Shown here piece by piece: positions 1 to 8,731 of a DNA stretch of 42,916 nucleotides (the first letter of the stretch is position 1; each line of letters opens with the position of its first letter). This DNA comes from Candidatus Cloacimonadota bacterium. Lineage in GTDB: Bacteria > Cloacimonadota > Cloacimonadia > JGIOTU-2. The notes beneath the pieces are model-generated. The model saw only the letters and a program-made list of their open reading frames with translations, made no database searches and was not told the origin of the DNA. The position numbers and the translations under genes are program-made. The stretch lies in contig JAUWPE010000006.1 of assembly GCA_030611765.1 (NCBI GenBank), positions 1 through 42,916 of the forward strand, given 5' to 3'.

Positions 1-31
1 AGTTGAAAACGCTATTATAAAAAAGAAGCTG

Positions 32-58
32 AAGTCAAGTCTTTATCGGACTTGACTT
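32..58. repeat. 10-bp perfect inverted repeat (hairpin), 7-nt loop
   Basis: AAGTCAAGTC (32-41) / GACTTGACTT (49-58), read directly. Confidence 0.8.
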
Positions 59-110
59 AACAGCCGACCTGTTACTGTGTAGTACATTCAGGTACGAAAA
101 CGGAAGGCGG

Positions 111-188
111 TTGAGTTAAGAACGATTTACGCAGGGCACAGTCAATCAATCCTTAAGTCAAGTCTCCGCAGGCGGATTCTTAACTCAA
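111..188. repeat. 12-bp inverted repeat with 54-nt spacer, overlapping other alternative stems
   Basis: TTGAGTTAAGAA (111-122) / TTCTTAACTCAA (177-188); also GACTTGACTTAA (49-60) / TTAAGTCAAGTC (153-164). Confidence 0.8.
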
Positions 189-231
189 GTCTTGACTATC
201 TGCATCTGCGAGGGACTGCGTTCAAATAATT

Positions 232-696
232 TTAACCCGCAAAGGTTTTTTTAGCCCTATGTTTCTCCAACCAGCCAAATTTAGGATTGTTTATTCTTTC
301 AAATTCTCCCATATAAGGTTTGATATCGATCACAGGAGTACCATCCAGCATATCTACATTTGTAAAAACAATTTCATTATAGTGCACTTGTTTCACTTTG
401 ACAACAGTCATACCAATATGGTTTGGACGGTGTGGACTTCGAATCGTAAACACTCCATGCTCTTTATCCTCCCAGGAAGGATGTCCTTTCATATGTGTTT
501 CCTCACTTTTATGAAAATAGAACAGTACCACAAGGTGTGAAAATCCCTCAATATCCTTCATTGCTTCTTTGTATTTTTCTTCAATCTCAATGACTGCTTC
601 AATATTGTCTCTCTGATATCCCTGTCCTGGAATATCCTTGAGATTTTTGTAGGGACTGTGAATTATTCCGATCGGTTTGATTTTTATTGACTGCAT
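232..696 (-). CDS. trmO: TrmO/TsaA-like tRNA (t6A37) N6-methyltransferase
   Basis: Family motifs KPIGIIHSPY, RSPHRPNHIGMTVVKV, LDGTPVIDIKPY. Confidence 0.9.
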   Translation of the reverse strand: MQSIKIKPIGIIHSPYKNLKDIPGQGYQRDNIEAVIEIEEKYKEAMKDIEGFSHLVVLFYFHKSEETHMKGHPSWEDKEHGVFTIRSPHRPNHIGMTVVKVKQVHYNEIVFTNVDMLDGTPVIDIKPYMGEFERINNPKFGWLEKHRAKKTFAG

Positions 697-854
697 TTAA
701 ACATCCTTTCTGGTTTGGCATACTTTTTTGGAAAATTCTGAATTAGCACAAGTTTTCTGAAAAAATCAAAAATAGAATTTATGGTGTTCGTTAAAAAACT
801 TGACTGTAATTTTCTAATATAAAGATATATACACAATAAACGCTGGAGGTTTAT

Positions 855-1205
855 TTGTCAGTAAAGATTAGACTTAGAAGAATGGGTGCTCGTAATCAAC
901 CTTCCTACAGAGTGGTTGTTGTTGACTCCCGCAAGAAAAGAGATGGTGCATTCATCGAGAAAATTGGATATTATGATCCTAAACCGGAAGAATATCAGTA
1001 TAAAATTGATCATGAACGAGCTTTGTATTGGCTTGAACAAGGTGCGATTCCTTCAGATACAGTAAGAAGTCTCTTAAAAAAAGAAGGTATTTTAAAGAAG
1101 TTTCACGAAAAAAAGTATGGCAAAGCAACATCTGAGGTTGTATCAGAACAATCTGACGTAGCCAATGATGAAATAGATATGAACGCTGACAACTCAGCAA
1201 AATAA
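855..1205 (+). CDS. rpsP: 30S ribosomal protein S16
   Basis: [43 protein letters not shown] start with upstream GGAGG. Confidence 0.98.
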   Translation: MSVKIRLRRMGARNQPSYRVVVVDSRKKRDGAFIEKIGYYDPKPEEYQYKIDHERALYWLEQGAIPSDTVRSLLKKEGILKKFHEKKYGKATSEVVSEQSDVANDEIDMNADNSAK

Positions 1206-1226
1206 AATCACCGCAGGAGGCGACCG

Positions 1227-1457
1227 ATGAAAGAGTTAGTGGAATTCATTGCGAAAGCATTAGTTGATAACCCAGATGAAGTCAAAGTTACAGAAGTATC
1301 CGGCGAACGTGTAACTCTTTATGAATTGAGAGTTGGCGATGGCGAAGTTGGTAAAGTAATTGGCAAAGGCGGAAGAACTGCTAACGCTATGCGTACCATC
1401 CTAAATTCTGTCTCAACCAAGCATGGTAAAAGAGCAGAATTAGAAATCCTTGAATAA
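1227..1457 (+). CDS. khpA: KH-domain RNA-binding protein (KhpA-like)
   Basis: 76 aa, [20 protein letters not shown] motif; position between rpsP and rimM. Confidence 0.95.
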   Translation: MKELVEFIAKALVDNPDEVKVTEVSGERVTLYELRVGDGEVGKVIGKGGRTANAMRTILNSVSTKHGKRAELEILE

Positions 1458-1467
1458 CAATGTATGA

Positions 1468-1989
1468 ATGGAAATTAACGATTTAATTTCCATCGGGGTT
1501 ATTAAGAAAGTAATCGGGAATGGCGGAATAGTTTCTGCTATTTCCGATACTTTTTTTCCAGAATATTATCTTGCTATTCCTGAACTTTTTATTGTCTTCC
1601 CTGATGAAACCGTTCGCTTCGAAGCAATTGACACTATCGAACTGAAAAATGGAAAATATCTCATCAAATTTAAAGATATTAACTCAAAAAAGGAAGCTGA
1701 GCAAATGATCAATGCACAGATCATGATAGCAGAAGATATGCTTCCTCCATTGGAAGAGGACGAATATTATCCAGTTCAATTTATCGAATACGAAGTGCGA
1801 ACAAAAGAAGGCGAAGTGATTGGAAATGTTGCTGATATTCTTTCAACTGCAGGTCAGGAAATCCTTATCATACTAAAAGATAACAAAGAAATCATGATCC
1901 CATTTTGCGACCCCTTTATCGAGGAAGTGGATCATGAACAAAAAATAATCATAATAAATCCAATTGAAGGTTTGCTCGATGCATATTGA
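1468..1989 (+). CDS. rimM: Ribosome maturation factor RimM
   Basis: RimM-like architecture (…EDEYYPVQFIEYEV…IMIPFCDPFIEEVD) and synteny with trmD. Confidence 0.9.
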   Translation: MEINDLISIGVIKKVIGNGGIVSAISDTFFPEYYLAIPELFIVFPDETVRFEAIDTIELKNGKYLIKFKDINSKKEAEQMINAQIMIAEDMLPPLEEDEYYPVQFIEYEVRTKEGEVIGNVADILSTAGQEILIILKDNKEIMIPFCDPFIEEVDHEQKIIIINPIEGLLDAY

Positions 1990-2671
1990 TGTTCTGACAC
2001 TTTTCCCTGAAATGTTTGAGAGTCCGCTCTCTCATAGCATTGTAAAAAGAGCTATCGAAAGAGAAAAACTCTCGATCGAACTTATTGATTTTCGAGAATT
2101 TTCTCAGGACAAAAACAAACAGGTTGATGACTATCCTTTTGGGGGTGCTCCCGGTATGGTTCTCAAACCAGAACCAATTTTTGAAGCTGTTGATTTCCTG
2201 AAAGAAAAAAGAAAAGAATTGTTGGAAAAAAGTGAATTCCCGCTTATTTATTTAACGCCACAGGGTGAGACCTATACCCAGCAGATTGCCGAAGAACTCA
2301 GTCATAAAAAATATCTTGTGCTTTTATGCGGGCATTATAAAGATGTTGATTATCGCGTTCGTGAACATTTGGTAACACGAGAAATCTCGATCGGAAACTA
2401 TGTGCTCTCCGGCGGTGAGCTTCCTGCAATGATCATTATTGATTCTCTTGCCCGTTTGCAGGAAGGTGTGCTCACCAATATTGAATCTGCATACAGTGAC
2501 TCATTTCAGGGCAACACACTGGACGGTCCGTATTATACGCGTCCACGCGAATATCGAGGTTACAAAGTTCCTGATGTGTTACTCTCGGGTAATCATAAAA
2601 TGATTGAAGAATGGCAAAAAAGTAAACGCAAAGAATTCACAGAAAAGGTGAAAGGAATTACCGATGTATGA
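1979..2671 (+). CDS. trmD: tRNA (guanine-N1)-methyltransferase TrmD
   Basis: MHIDVLTLFPEMF, GGAPGMVLKPEPI, LCGHYKDVDYRV, SIGNYVLSGGELPAM; start placed at internal ATG of the listed ORF. Confidence 0.98.
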   Translation: MHIDVLTLFPEMFESPLSHSIVKRAIEREKLSIELIDFREFSQDKNKQVDDYPFGGAPGMVLKPEPIFEAVDFLKEKRKELLEKSEFPLIYLTPQGETYTQQIAEELSHKKYLVLLCGHYKDVDYRVREHLVTREISIGNYVLSGGELPAMIIIDSLARLQEGVLTNIESAYSDSFQGNTLDGPYYTRPREYRGYKVPDVLLSGNHKMIEEWQKSKRKEFTEKVKGITDV

Positions 2672-3227
2672 TAATCTATTTCTTGGACTGGTTCATCATC
2701 CTGTTTATAATAAAAATAAGGAGATCGTCACAACTTCTCTCACCAATCTCGATATTCATGATATTGCAAGAACCTGTAAAACTTATGGCATCAAAAACTA
2801 TTTTCTAATTAATCCCGAGCAATCCCAGAAAGATATTTTCAATCGTTTAAAAGATTTTTGGCGAACAGGTCCCGGCAAACAATACAATATAAATCGTTTC
2901 GATGCTTTTAAACTCATTGAATTTGTGCCGGATATTGAAACTGCAAAGCAATGGATCAAGGACAGATACTCACAGGATCCTATTCTTATCACGACATCTG
3001 CCCGATTGGTGCATGGAAGTGTTTCCTATAAAGAGATGAGGAGGATCATAAACCGGTCTTTCCCGAAACTCATCCTTTTCGGAACCGGCTACGGCATGTC
3101 GGAAGAGCTGATCAATTCGAGTAATTTTCATATATTAAGAATTGAGGGTGCCGGTCCATATAATCATCTTTCCGTGCGAAGTGCAATTGCTATAACACTT
3201 GACAGGTTAATCGGTGACTACAAATAA
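2664..3227 (+). CDS. Second TrmD/SpoU-like SAM-dependent RNA methyltransferase (COG4752/DUF2168-type)
   Basis: LGLVHHPVYNKNKEIVTTSLTNLDIHDIARTCKTYG…FGTGYGMSEE…NHLSVRSAIAITLDRL. Confidence 0.8.
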   Translation: MYDNLFLGLVHHPVYNKNKEIVTTSLTNLDIHDIARTCKTYGIKNYFLINPEQSQKDIFNRLKDFWRTGPGKQYNINRFDAFKLIEFVPDIETAKQWIKDRYSQDPILITTSARLVHGSVSYKEMRRIINRSFPKLILFGTGYGMSEELINSSNFHILRIEGAGPYNHLSVRSAIAITLDRLIGDYK

Positions 3228-3282
3228 AGACACTATTCTAAAATAATCATAATCAATAAATGAAAGTAATAATGAGGTTTTA

Positions 3283-3666
3283 ATGGATATTTTATATAGA
3301 GTTGGACAAGACCAGATGAACAATAAACTGTCGGATTTCAATACCGGTGATACTGTGAAAGTTCACTACACGATCCGGGAGTTTGAAAAACCTCGTATTC
3401 AGATATTGCAAGGTATAGTGATCCAGAAAAAAGGTTCTGGGATCAATAAAACATTTACCGTTCGAAAAATCAGTCATGGTGTTGCAGTAGAGCGTATTTT
3501 CCCGCTTTTCTCACCATTGATCCAACAAATCGAAGTAATGCGTTATGGACGTGTCCGCCGTTCCAAACTTTTCTATCTGAGAAAACTCCGAAGTAAAAGC
3601 ACAAAGGTTAAGCGAGGGAAAAAACCGACACCAAAGAATAAGGTTGAAAATACAGACAGCGAATAA
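3283..3666 (+). CDS. rplS: 50S ribosomal protein L19
   Basis: GDTVKVHYTIREFEKPRIQILQGIVIQKKGSGINKTFTVRKISHGVAVERIFPLFSP. Confidence 0.98.
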   Translation: MDILYRVGQDQMNNKLSDFNTGDTVKVHYTIREFEKPRIQILQGIVIQKKGSGINKTFTVRKISHGVAVERIFPLFSPLIQQIEVMRYGRVRRSKLFYLRKLRSKSTKVKRGKKPTPKNKVENTDSE

Positions 3667-3781
3667 AAGAGAGGTATGGCAACATAAGCGTACAAAATCA
3701 TTTCTTTTTTTCCTAACATTTATTCACTTCGAATTCAAAAGATTCATGTTCTTTTCATAGCTCTAAGCTTTCTGAAAAATT

Positions 3782-5494
3782 ATGCTTAAACGATTAGATT
3801 TCAGGAAAGAATATTGGCGATTCTTTGAACAGCTGATGTTCTCTGTCGCGATAGCCATCGGCTTTTTTGTGGCATATCAGCAATTCCATCCTAAATACAT
3901 ACCGCTTTTCAACGAATTCACAAAAATTTTTCTTTTCTATTTTGCATGTCTGAATATTCTAAAGATCTATTATAATCGCGGCAGTTTCTCTTACATAAAA
4001 AAGATATTCTTTGATCTCTGCGCGGTTGTAATCTCATTCATTTTTTATAATGATCTTATTGTTTTTCAGGTATATATAGTTCTTCGTCAAATAGTTATTC
4101 TTATTGATATGCTTGCATCTACAAAACCGGCAGTGAACCTATTTTCACGCTTCAGAAACCATCCTTCAAAAATTATTTTGCTAAGTTTTGGAATGATAAT
4201 TCTGCTGGGCACAACCTTCTTGAGCTTACCTCTTGCTTCATCAAATGGAGAGAGCATTGGACTGATCAATGCTGGATTTACTGCAACTTCCGCAACCTGT
4301 GTAACCGGCTTGATAGTTCTCGATACAGGTGCTGATTTTTCATCTTTTGGACATACTATAATACTCATATTGATGCAGATCGGTGGACTCGGCATCATGA
4401 CTTTTTCCACAGCACTTATCATGCTTTTTGGAAAACAGATCAGTCTGCGGGGACAATCACTGCTGCAAGGAGTGCTAGGAGAGGTGTCAAAGTACAGTAT
4501 GATCAAACTGCTTCGAGCGATCATAGTCACAACTTTTATTTTTGAAGTGATCGGAGCAACGGTACTGTTCCTGAAATTCCGTCCCCTTGCTCATTTTGCT
4601 CCGCTTTCCAATTTTAATCTTCTCGGGCATTGTATGTTCCATTCTGTCTCTGCCTTTTGTAATGCAGGATTCTGTCTTTATCCTGACAGCTTTATGCGAT
4701 TTCAGGGAAGTTGGAGCGTAAATCTTATAATTATGTCTCTCATAATCATTGGCGGGATCGGTTTTACTGTTATGCTCGATGTATTCAACAATGTGATCAG
4801 ACGAAGACATATTCGTTTTTTATCATTGCATTCAAAAATTGTGATAATCACCACGATTGCTTTGATCGTGATAGGAAGCGTTTTAATCTTTGCTTTTGAG
4901 TATAATAATCAGTTGAATCAGTTGCCAATGAAGAATAGTATTCTGGCATCCACCTTCCAATCCGTTACGACGCGGACTGCAGGATTTAACACCCTTGATA
5001 TTTCTAAGATGAGCTTTTCTTCAGTGATCCTGATGATCGTATTTATGTTTATTGGCGCTTCACCGGGTTCTACGGGTGGAGGTATTAAAACTACAAGTTT
5101 TGCGATTCTCGTTCTCTCGGTTTGGTCGATCATCCGACGTAGAGAAGATGTGGAGGTGTTCCACCGCTCTATCGCTTCGGAAAATACTAGAAAAGTGATG
5201 TCTCTCATTACAATTTCTGTCACAATTTTAGTTACTCTTATTCTCGTTTTATGTATTTCTGAAGCAAGCCAGGGGTTCAAATTCGAGCAGATCATATTTG
5301 AAGCTTTTTCCGCTTTTGGTACAGTGGGACTTTCTATGGGTATCACTCCACACTTGACATCCATTGGCAAACTTGCAATTATTGCGTTAATGTATTTGGG
5401 ACGTGTTGGTCCTTTGACCATAGCGTTCGCTTTAAGTGAGAAAAAAATAAGTGTTCATTATCATTATCCTGATGAAAATATAGCTATCGGTTAA
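3782..5494 (+). CDS. ktrB: TrkH/KtrB-family potassium transporter subunit
   Basis: TSATCVTGL, SVSAFCNAGF, TRTAGFNTLD, GASPGSTGGGIKTT selectivity/pore motifs; multi-TM. Confidence 0.93.
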   Translation: MLKRLDFRKEYWRFFEQLMFSVAIAIGFFVAYQQFHPKYIPLFNEFTKIFLFYFACLNILKIYYNRGSFSYIKKIFFDLCAVVISFIFYNDLIVFQVYIVLRQIVILIDMLASTKPAVNLFSRFRNHPSKIILLSFGMIILLGTTFLSLPLASSNGESIGLINAGFTATSATCVTGLIVLDTGADFSSFGHTIILILMQIGGLGIMTFSTALIMLFGKQISLRGQSLLQGVLGEVSKYSMIKLLRAIIVTTFIFEVIGATVLFLKFRPLAHFAPLSNFNLLGHCMFHSVSAFCNAGFCLYPDSFMRFQGSWSVNLIIMSLIIIGGIGFTVMLDVFNNVIRRRHIRFLSLHSKIVIITTIALIVIGSVLIFAFEYNNQLNQLPMKNSILASTFQSVTTRTAGFNTLDISKMSFSSVILMIVFMFIGASPGSTGGGIKTTSFAILVLSVWSIIRRREDVEVFHRSIASENTRKVMSLITISVTILVTLILVLCISEASQGFKFEQIIFEAFSAFGTVGLSMGITPHLTSIGKLAIIALMYLGRVGPLTIAFALSEKKISVHYHYPDENIAIG

Positions 5495-5517
5495 GAGATA
5501 AATTATTCGGAGGAACA

Positions 5518-6228
5518 ATGGCTCAATTTGCCGTAATTGGTTTAGGAAGATTTGGTGTTACTATCGTAAAAACTCTTGTAAAAAAGGGTGCTGAAGTCAT
5601 TGCAATAGACAATGATGAAAAAAAGGTCGAAGAGATCCGCAGCTTTGTAACTAATACCATATGCATGGATTCTACTGACGAGCAAGCGCTTCGTGCGATC
5701 GATATTGGCAATGTTGATGCGGTCGTTATCGCAATCGGCGAGAATATTGAAGTAAGCGTACTGACCGCTGCAATCCTTAGAAAGATCGGTGTAGGAAAGA
5801 TCCTGGCAAAGGTGGATAGCGAACTCCATGCAAGAATTCTCTCTATCATGGGTGTTCAACGTACGATTTTCCCGGAGCAATATGTTGGAAGAGAGATAGC
5901 GAACCTTCTTATTTCACAACATATTTTTACTTATACTGAGATATCAAAAGAACACAGTGTTGTTGAGATCACCGTTCCCTCGTTCTTTGTAGGAAAAAGT
6001 CTGAAAGACCTCGATGTGAGAAATAAATATAATATCAGCATCATTGCAATAAAAAGCACGAAACCCACAGTTGATGAACAGGGAAATAATATCCTGCTTG
6101 AAGATACAAATGTGCTTCCCTCTGCTGATGATGTGCTTCACAAATCAGACAAAATAATCATAATCGGTAAAAATAATGATGTGGATGAATTGATCAAAAT
6201 GGCTGAAAAACATAAGATCAAAGAATAA
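5518..6228 (+). CDS. ktrA: TrkA/KtrA-family K+ regulatory NAD-binding (RCK_N/RCK_C) protein
   Basis: FAVIGLGRFGVTIVKTL Rossmann motif, single RCK_N + C-terminal domain, adjacent to TrkH/KtrB. Confidence 0.93.
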   Translation: MAQFAVIGLGRFGVTIVKTLVKKGAEVIAIDNDEKKVEEIRSFVTNTICMDSTDEQALRAIDIGNVDAVVIAIGENIEVSVLTAAILRKIGVGKILAKVDSELHARILSIMGVQRTIFPEQYVGREIANLLISQHIFTYTEISKEHSVVEITVPSFFVGKSLKDLDVRNKYNISIIAIKSTKPTVDEQGNNILLEDTNVLPSADDVLHKSDKIIIIGKNNDVDELIKMAEKHKIKE

Positions 6229-6243
6229 TTTTTTGGAGTTTCC

Positions 6244-7017
6244 ATGCATTTAACATTTCAGAGCAAATTTCGTATCATAGTTATTATTTTCCTTATTTTT
6301 GTTGTCATTAATGCTGCTTTTATTCTTTATAAATTAAATGATCCCATCCTTCCTGAAGTTATCAAAGATAGAATAATGACAGTCCAGTACATCTTTCTAT
6401 TTATTGAATTGATCCTTGGTATTGTGCTTCTGTTCTACGTTCCAATGATACTACAGAATTCTTTCAAGCCTATTGAATCAGTCTTTGATGAGCTTAAAAG
6501 AGGTAAGTTCGACATCTCAATTCCGGAACAGTATCGCCATGGACCAATTGCAACTCTTACCAGTGCAACGAACACGATGATCACAAATCTGAAAAAGTTT
6601 GATAAAGAGAAAAAAAGCAAAATCCTGGAGTACGCTCACAGATTGAATGTTATTCTTGAAAATACTAATGATGGAATTATCATTACAAATGAAAAAGATG
6701 AGATCGTGATGATAGACAAACACGCTCAAAAACTTCTTGGACTGGCTTCTGTAGAAAATAATCCCCCATTTCTTGACTTTCACTATGAAGGTGAAGTCCT
6801 GAAATTTTTCCAAGAAGCGGTTTCCCAGAAAATGCTCATCTCAGAGCGGAAAATATATATACCGAAAATAAAAAAACATGTGACTTTTCATGTGGGCATA
6901 ATCCACAACGAAGAGGGAATTGTGACAGGAATGGTCTTTGTCATAACAGGTATTGACCTAAAAAAATTATATGAATCTCCCAGTACTGAAGATGGAAAAT
7001 CTAGATCAGAAGGATAG
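6244..7017 (+). CDS. Membrane protein with two TM helices, HAMP-like linker and PAS domain, no kinase/output domain
   Basis: Two N-terminal hydrophobic segments, KPIESVFDELKRGKFDISIP HAMP-like region, HRLNVILENTNDGIIITNEKDEIVMIDKHAQKLLG PAS start; ends without HisKA. Confidence 0.7.
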   Translation: MHLTFQSKFRIIVIIFLIFVVINAAFILYKLNDPILPEVIKDRIMTVQYIFLFIELILGIVLLFYVPMILQNSFKPIESVFDELKRGKFDISIPEQYRHGPIATLTSATNTMITNLKKFDKEKKSKILEYAHRLNVILENTNDGIIITNEKDEIVMIDKHAQKLLGLASVENNPPFLDFHYEGEVLKFFQEAVSQKMLISERKIYIPKIKKHVTFHVGIIHNEEGIVTGMVFVITGIDLKKLYESPSTEDGKSRSEG

Positions 7018-8005
7018 ATTTGTTAGAGAACTCACCTTTGCAGTTCGCACAAAAGAAAGCATCAGGATTGATAAATACATAGCGAATTTAAATATAAACG
7101 AGCTCTACTCACGATCCTTTGTTGACCGTTTGTTGAAGAAAGGTTTTGTGACACTTGACGGAAAAGCTGTTAAGAAAAGCGAACATGTTCACATAAATCA
7201 GCTCATACACATAAAAATCCCACCACCTACCCAAAAGGACATTTTACCGGAAGATATTAAGCTTTCCTTTGTGTATGAAGACGAGCATCTTGCAATCATA
7301 GATAAACCTGCAGGCATGGTCGTACATCCTGCGCCCGGGCATTACCACGGCACACTTGTCAATGCAATCATGTACCACTTGAAGCAGCTTTCATCCCTTG
7401 ATGTCCCTCTACGACCGGGCATCGTACATCGGCTTGATAAGGACACATCCGGTTTGATCATCGTAGCAAAGAATGATTTTGTTCATACAAAATTGAAGGA
7501 GCTCTTTATTAATCACCAGATCCAAAAAATCTATATTGCCTACACTATGGGAAATCTTTCAGCTTCTGAGGGGACAATTCGTACATTCTACGGTCGAAAT
7601 CCTGCAAACACCAGAAAAATGGCAGTTCTTGATGAAGGAAAACTCGCAGTTACGCATTACGAAGTTATTGAAACCTATCCAGGTCTCGATATTACAAAGA
7701 TTTTTTTAGAAACAGGAAGAACTCACCAGATTCGTGTCCATTTTTCGCATCTTATGCATCCTGTTATGGGTGATACAATGTACTCAACTAAAAAACAGAT
7801 GATCAACCTCGTGCCGGAAAGAACTAAAAAAATCATGAGACATCTGTTATCGAACACACTAAGGCGACAGGCGCTTCATGCTCACCAATTGGAATTCATT
7901 CATCCCATTACAAAAAAGATGATCTTCGTTACCAGTCCCATTCCTCAGGATATGGATAATGTTTTGAAAATTATGAGAAAAAGCTTTTACGGATCTATCA
8001 TCTAA
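6992..8005 (+). CDS. rluD: RluA/RluD-family 23S rRNA pseudouridine synthase
   Basis: S4-like N-term, DKPAGMVVHPAPGH, RPGIVHRLDKDTSGL, ETGRTHQIRVHF; start 6992 or 6971 uncertain. Confidence 0.93.
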   Translation: MENLDQKDRFVRELTFAVRTKESIRIDKYIANLNINELYSRSFVDRLLKKGFVTLDGKAVKKSEHVHINQLIHIKIPPPTQKDILPEDIKLSFVYEDEHLAIIDKPAGMVVHPAPGHYHGTLVNAIMYHLKQLSSLDVPLRPGIVHRLDKDTSGLIIVAKNDFVHTKLKELFINHQIQKIYIAYTMGNLSASEGTIRTFYGRNPANTRKMAVLDEGKLAVTHYEVIETYPGLDITKIFLETGRTHQIRVHFSHLMHPVMGDTMYSTKKQMINLVPERTKKIMRHLLSNTLRRQALHAHQLEFIHPITKKMIFVTSPIPQDMDNVLKIMRKSFYGSII

Positions 8006-8031
8006 TGATAAGTCAATTTTGAAATGACGTA

Positions 8032-8158
8032 AATTGAATTTTAACAAAGTTTGAAACCTCATCCCCCGATGAAATACTTAGCAAGCTAAAATTCATGGGG
8101 TAAACTAACCTTCTCCTATCTGAGGAGAAGGCAATATAAGGAATGTCAAAATTCAATT
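8032..8158. repeat. 11-bp terminal inverted repeat enclosing hairpins (MITE-like?)
   Basis: AATTGAATTTT (8032-8042) / AAAATTCAATT (8148-8158); internal CCTTCTCCT-ATCTG-AGGAGAAGG hairpin 8109-8131. Confidence 0.5.
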
Positions 8159-8172
8159 ACCATTTCCAATCG

Positions 8173-8191
8173 AAGCTTGATATGACACTAG
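8173..8191. mobile_element. Solo IS630-type terminal repeat remnant
   Basis: AAGCTTGATATGACACTAG differs by one base from the right IS end AAGCTTGACATGACACTAG at 35886-35905. Confidence 0.55.
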
Positions 8192-8323
8192 TTTATTTGT
8201 AGAAATTTAGTGCATCTTTCTAATAAGAAATTAATTCATCAAGGTTCTGAGACCAACGATTCCAACCAATTAATAATAAAAATTATCTCTTTGAAGAATT
8301 AAGTGGGTAAGTTTTCAGTCAGT

Positions 8324-8627
8324 AATATCAAATATCCAACACGGAATATCCAATTTCCAAGTATTTTATATCGCTTTCACTCATTTTCTTTTTCGGGGTA
8401 TCCGCCATTGGAGCATTTGAAAAGAAATATGCCTATCCTGCTTTTGCTTCACGTAGTTGTTCAGAAACTTTGATAATTCTAACCGCATAATGGTTATATG
8501 TGCCACATAATCAATATGATGTTCCTATAAATCGAACTTCTTTTGATTATTTTCAATATTCTTTTATTTCTTACTCATCTATTTTTTTCCTTCAGACTTG
8601 GATATTCCGTGTTGGATATTGGATATT
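8324..8627. repeat. 28-bp inverted repeats (27/28) bounding a ~300-bp non-coding segment
   Basis: AATATCAAATATCCAACACGGAATATCC (8324-8351) versus reverse complement of GGATATTCCGTGTTGGATATTGGATATT (8600-8627). Confidence 0.8.
8380..8570 (-). pseudogene. Possible degraded four-helix-bundle (23S rRNA IVP-like) gene fragment
   Basis: Minus-strand conceptual translation includes NHYAVRIIKVSEQLREAKAG followed by a stop; resembles the N-terminal helix of that family. Confidence 0.3.
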
Positions 8628-8731
8628 CAGATTTAAAGTATTTAAACCCACCTGAAAATAAAGTAACCGAAAAATATTGCCAATCTCTTCACCGAAACCA
8701 AGTTTTGTAAAAAATTATTCAAGAAGGATAA

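Noticed and set aside
799-830. TTGACT…TATAAAG as the rpsP promoter
   Set aside because: The -35-like box is good but the spacing to a -10-like box is off (about 13 nt to TATAAA); plausible but not supported enough to annotate.
4087-5421. Antisense ORFs over ktrB (4087-4530, 4487-4810, 4918-5421)
   Set aside because: Shadow frames of a strongly supported CDS; no family resemblance or separate RBS.
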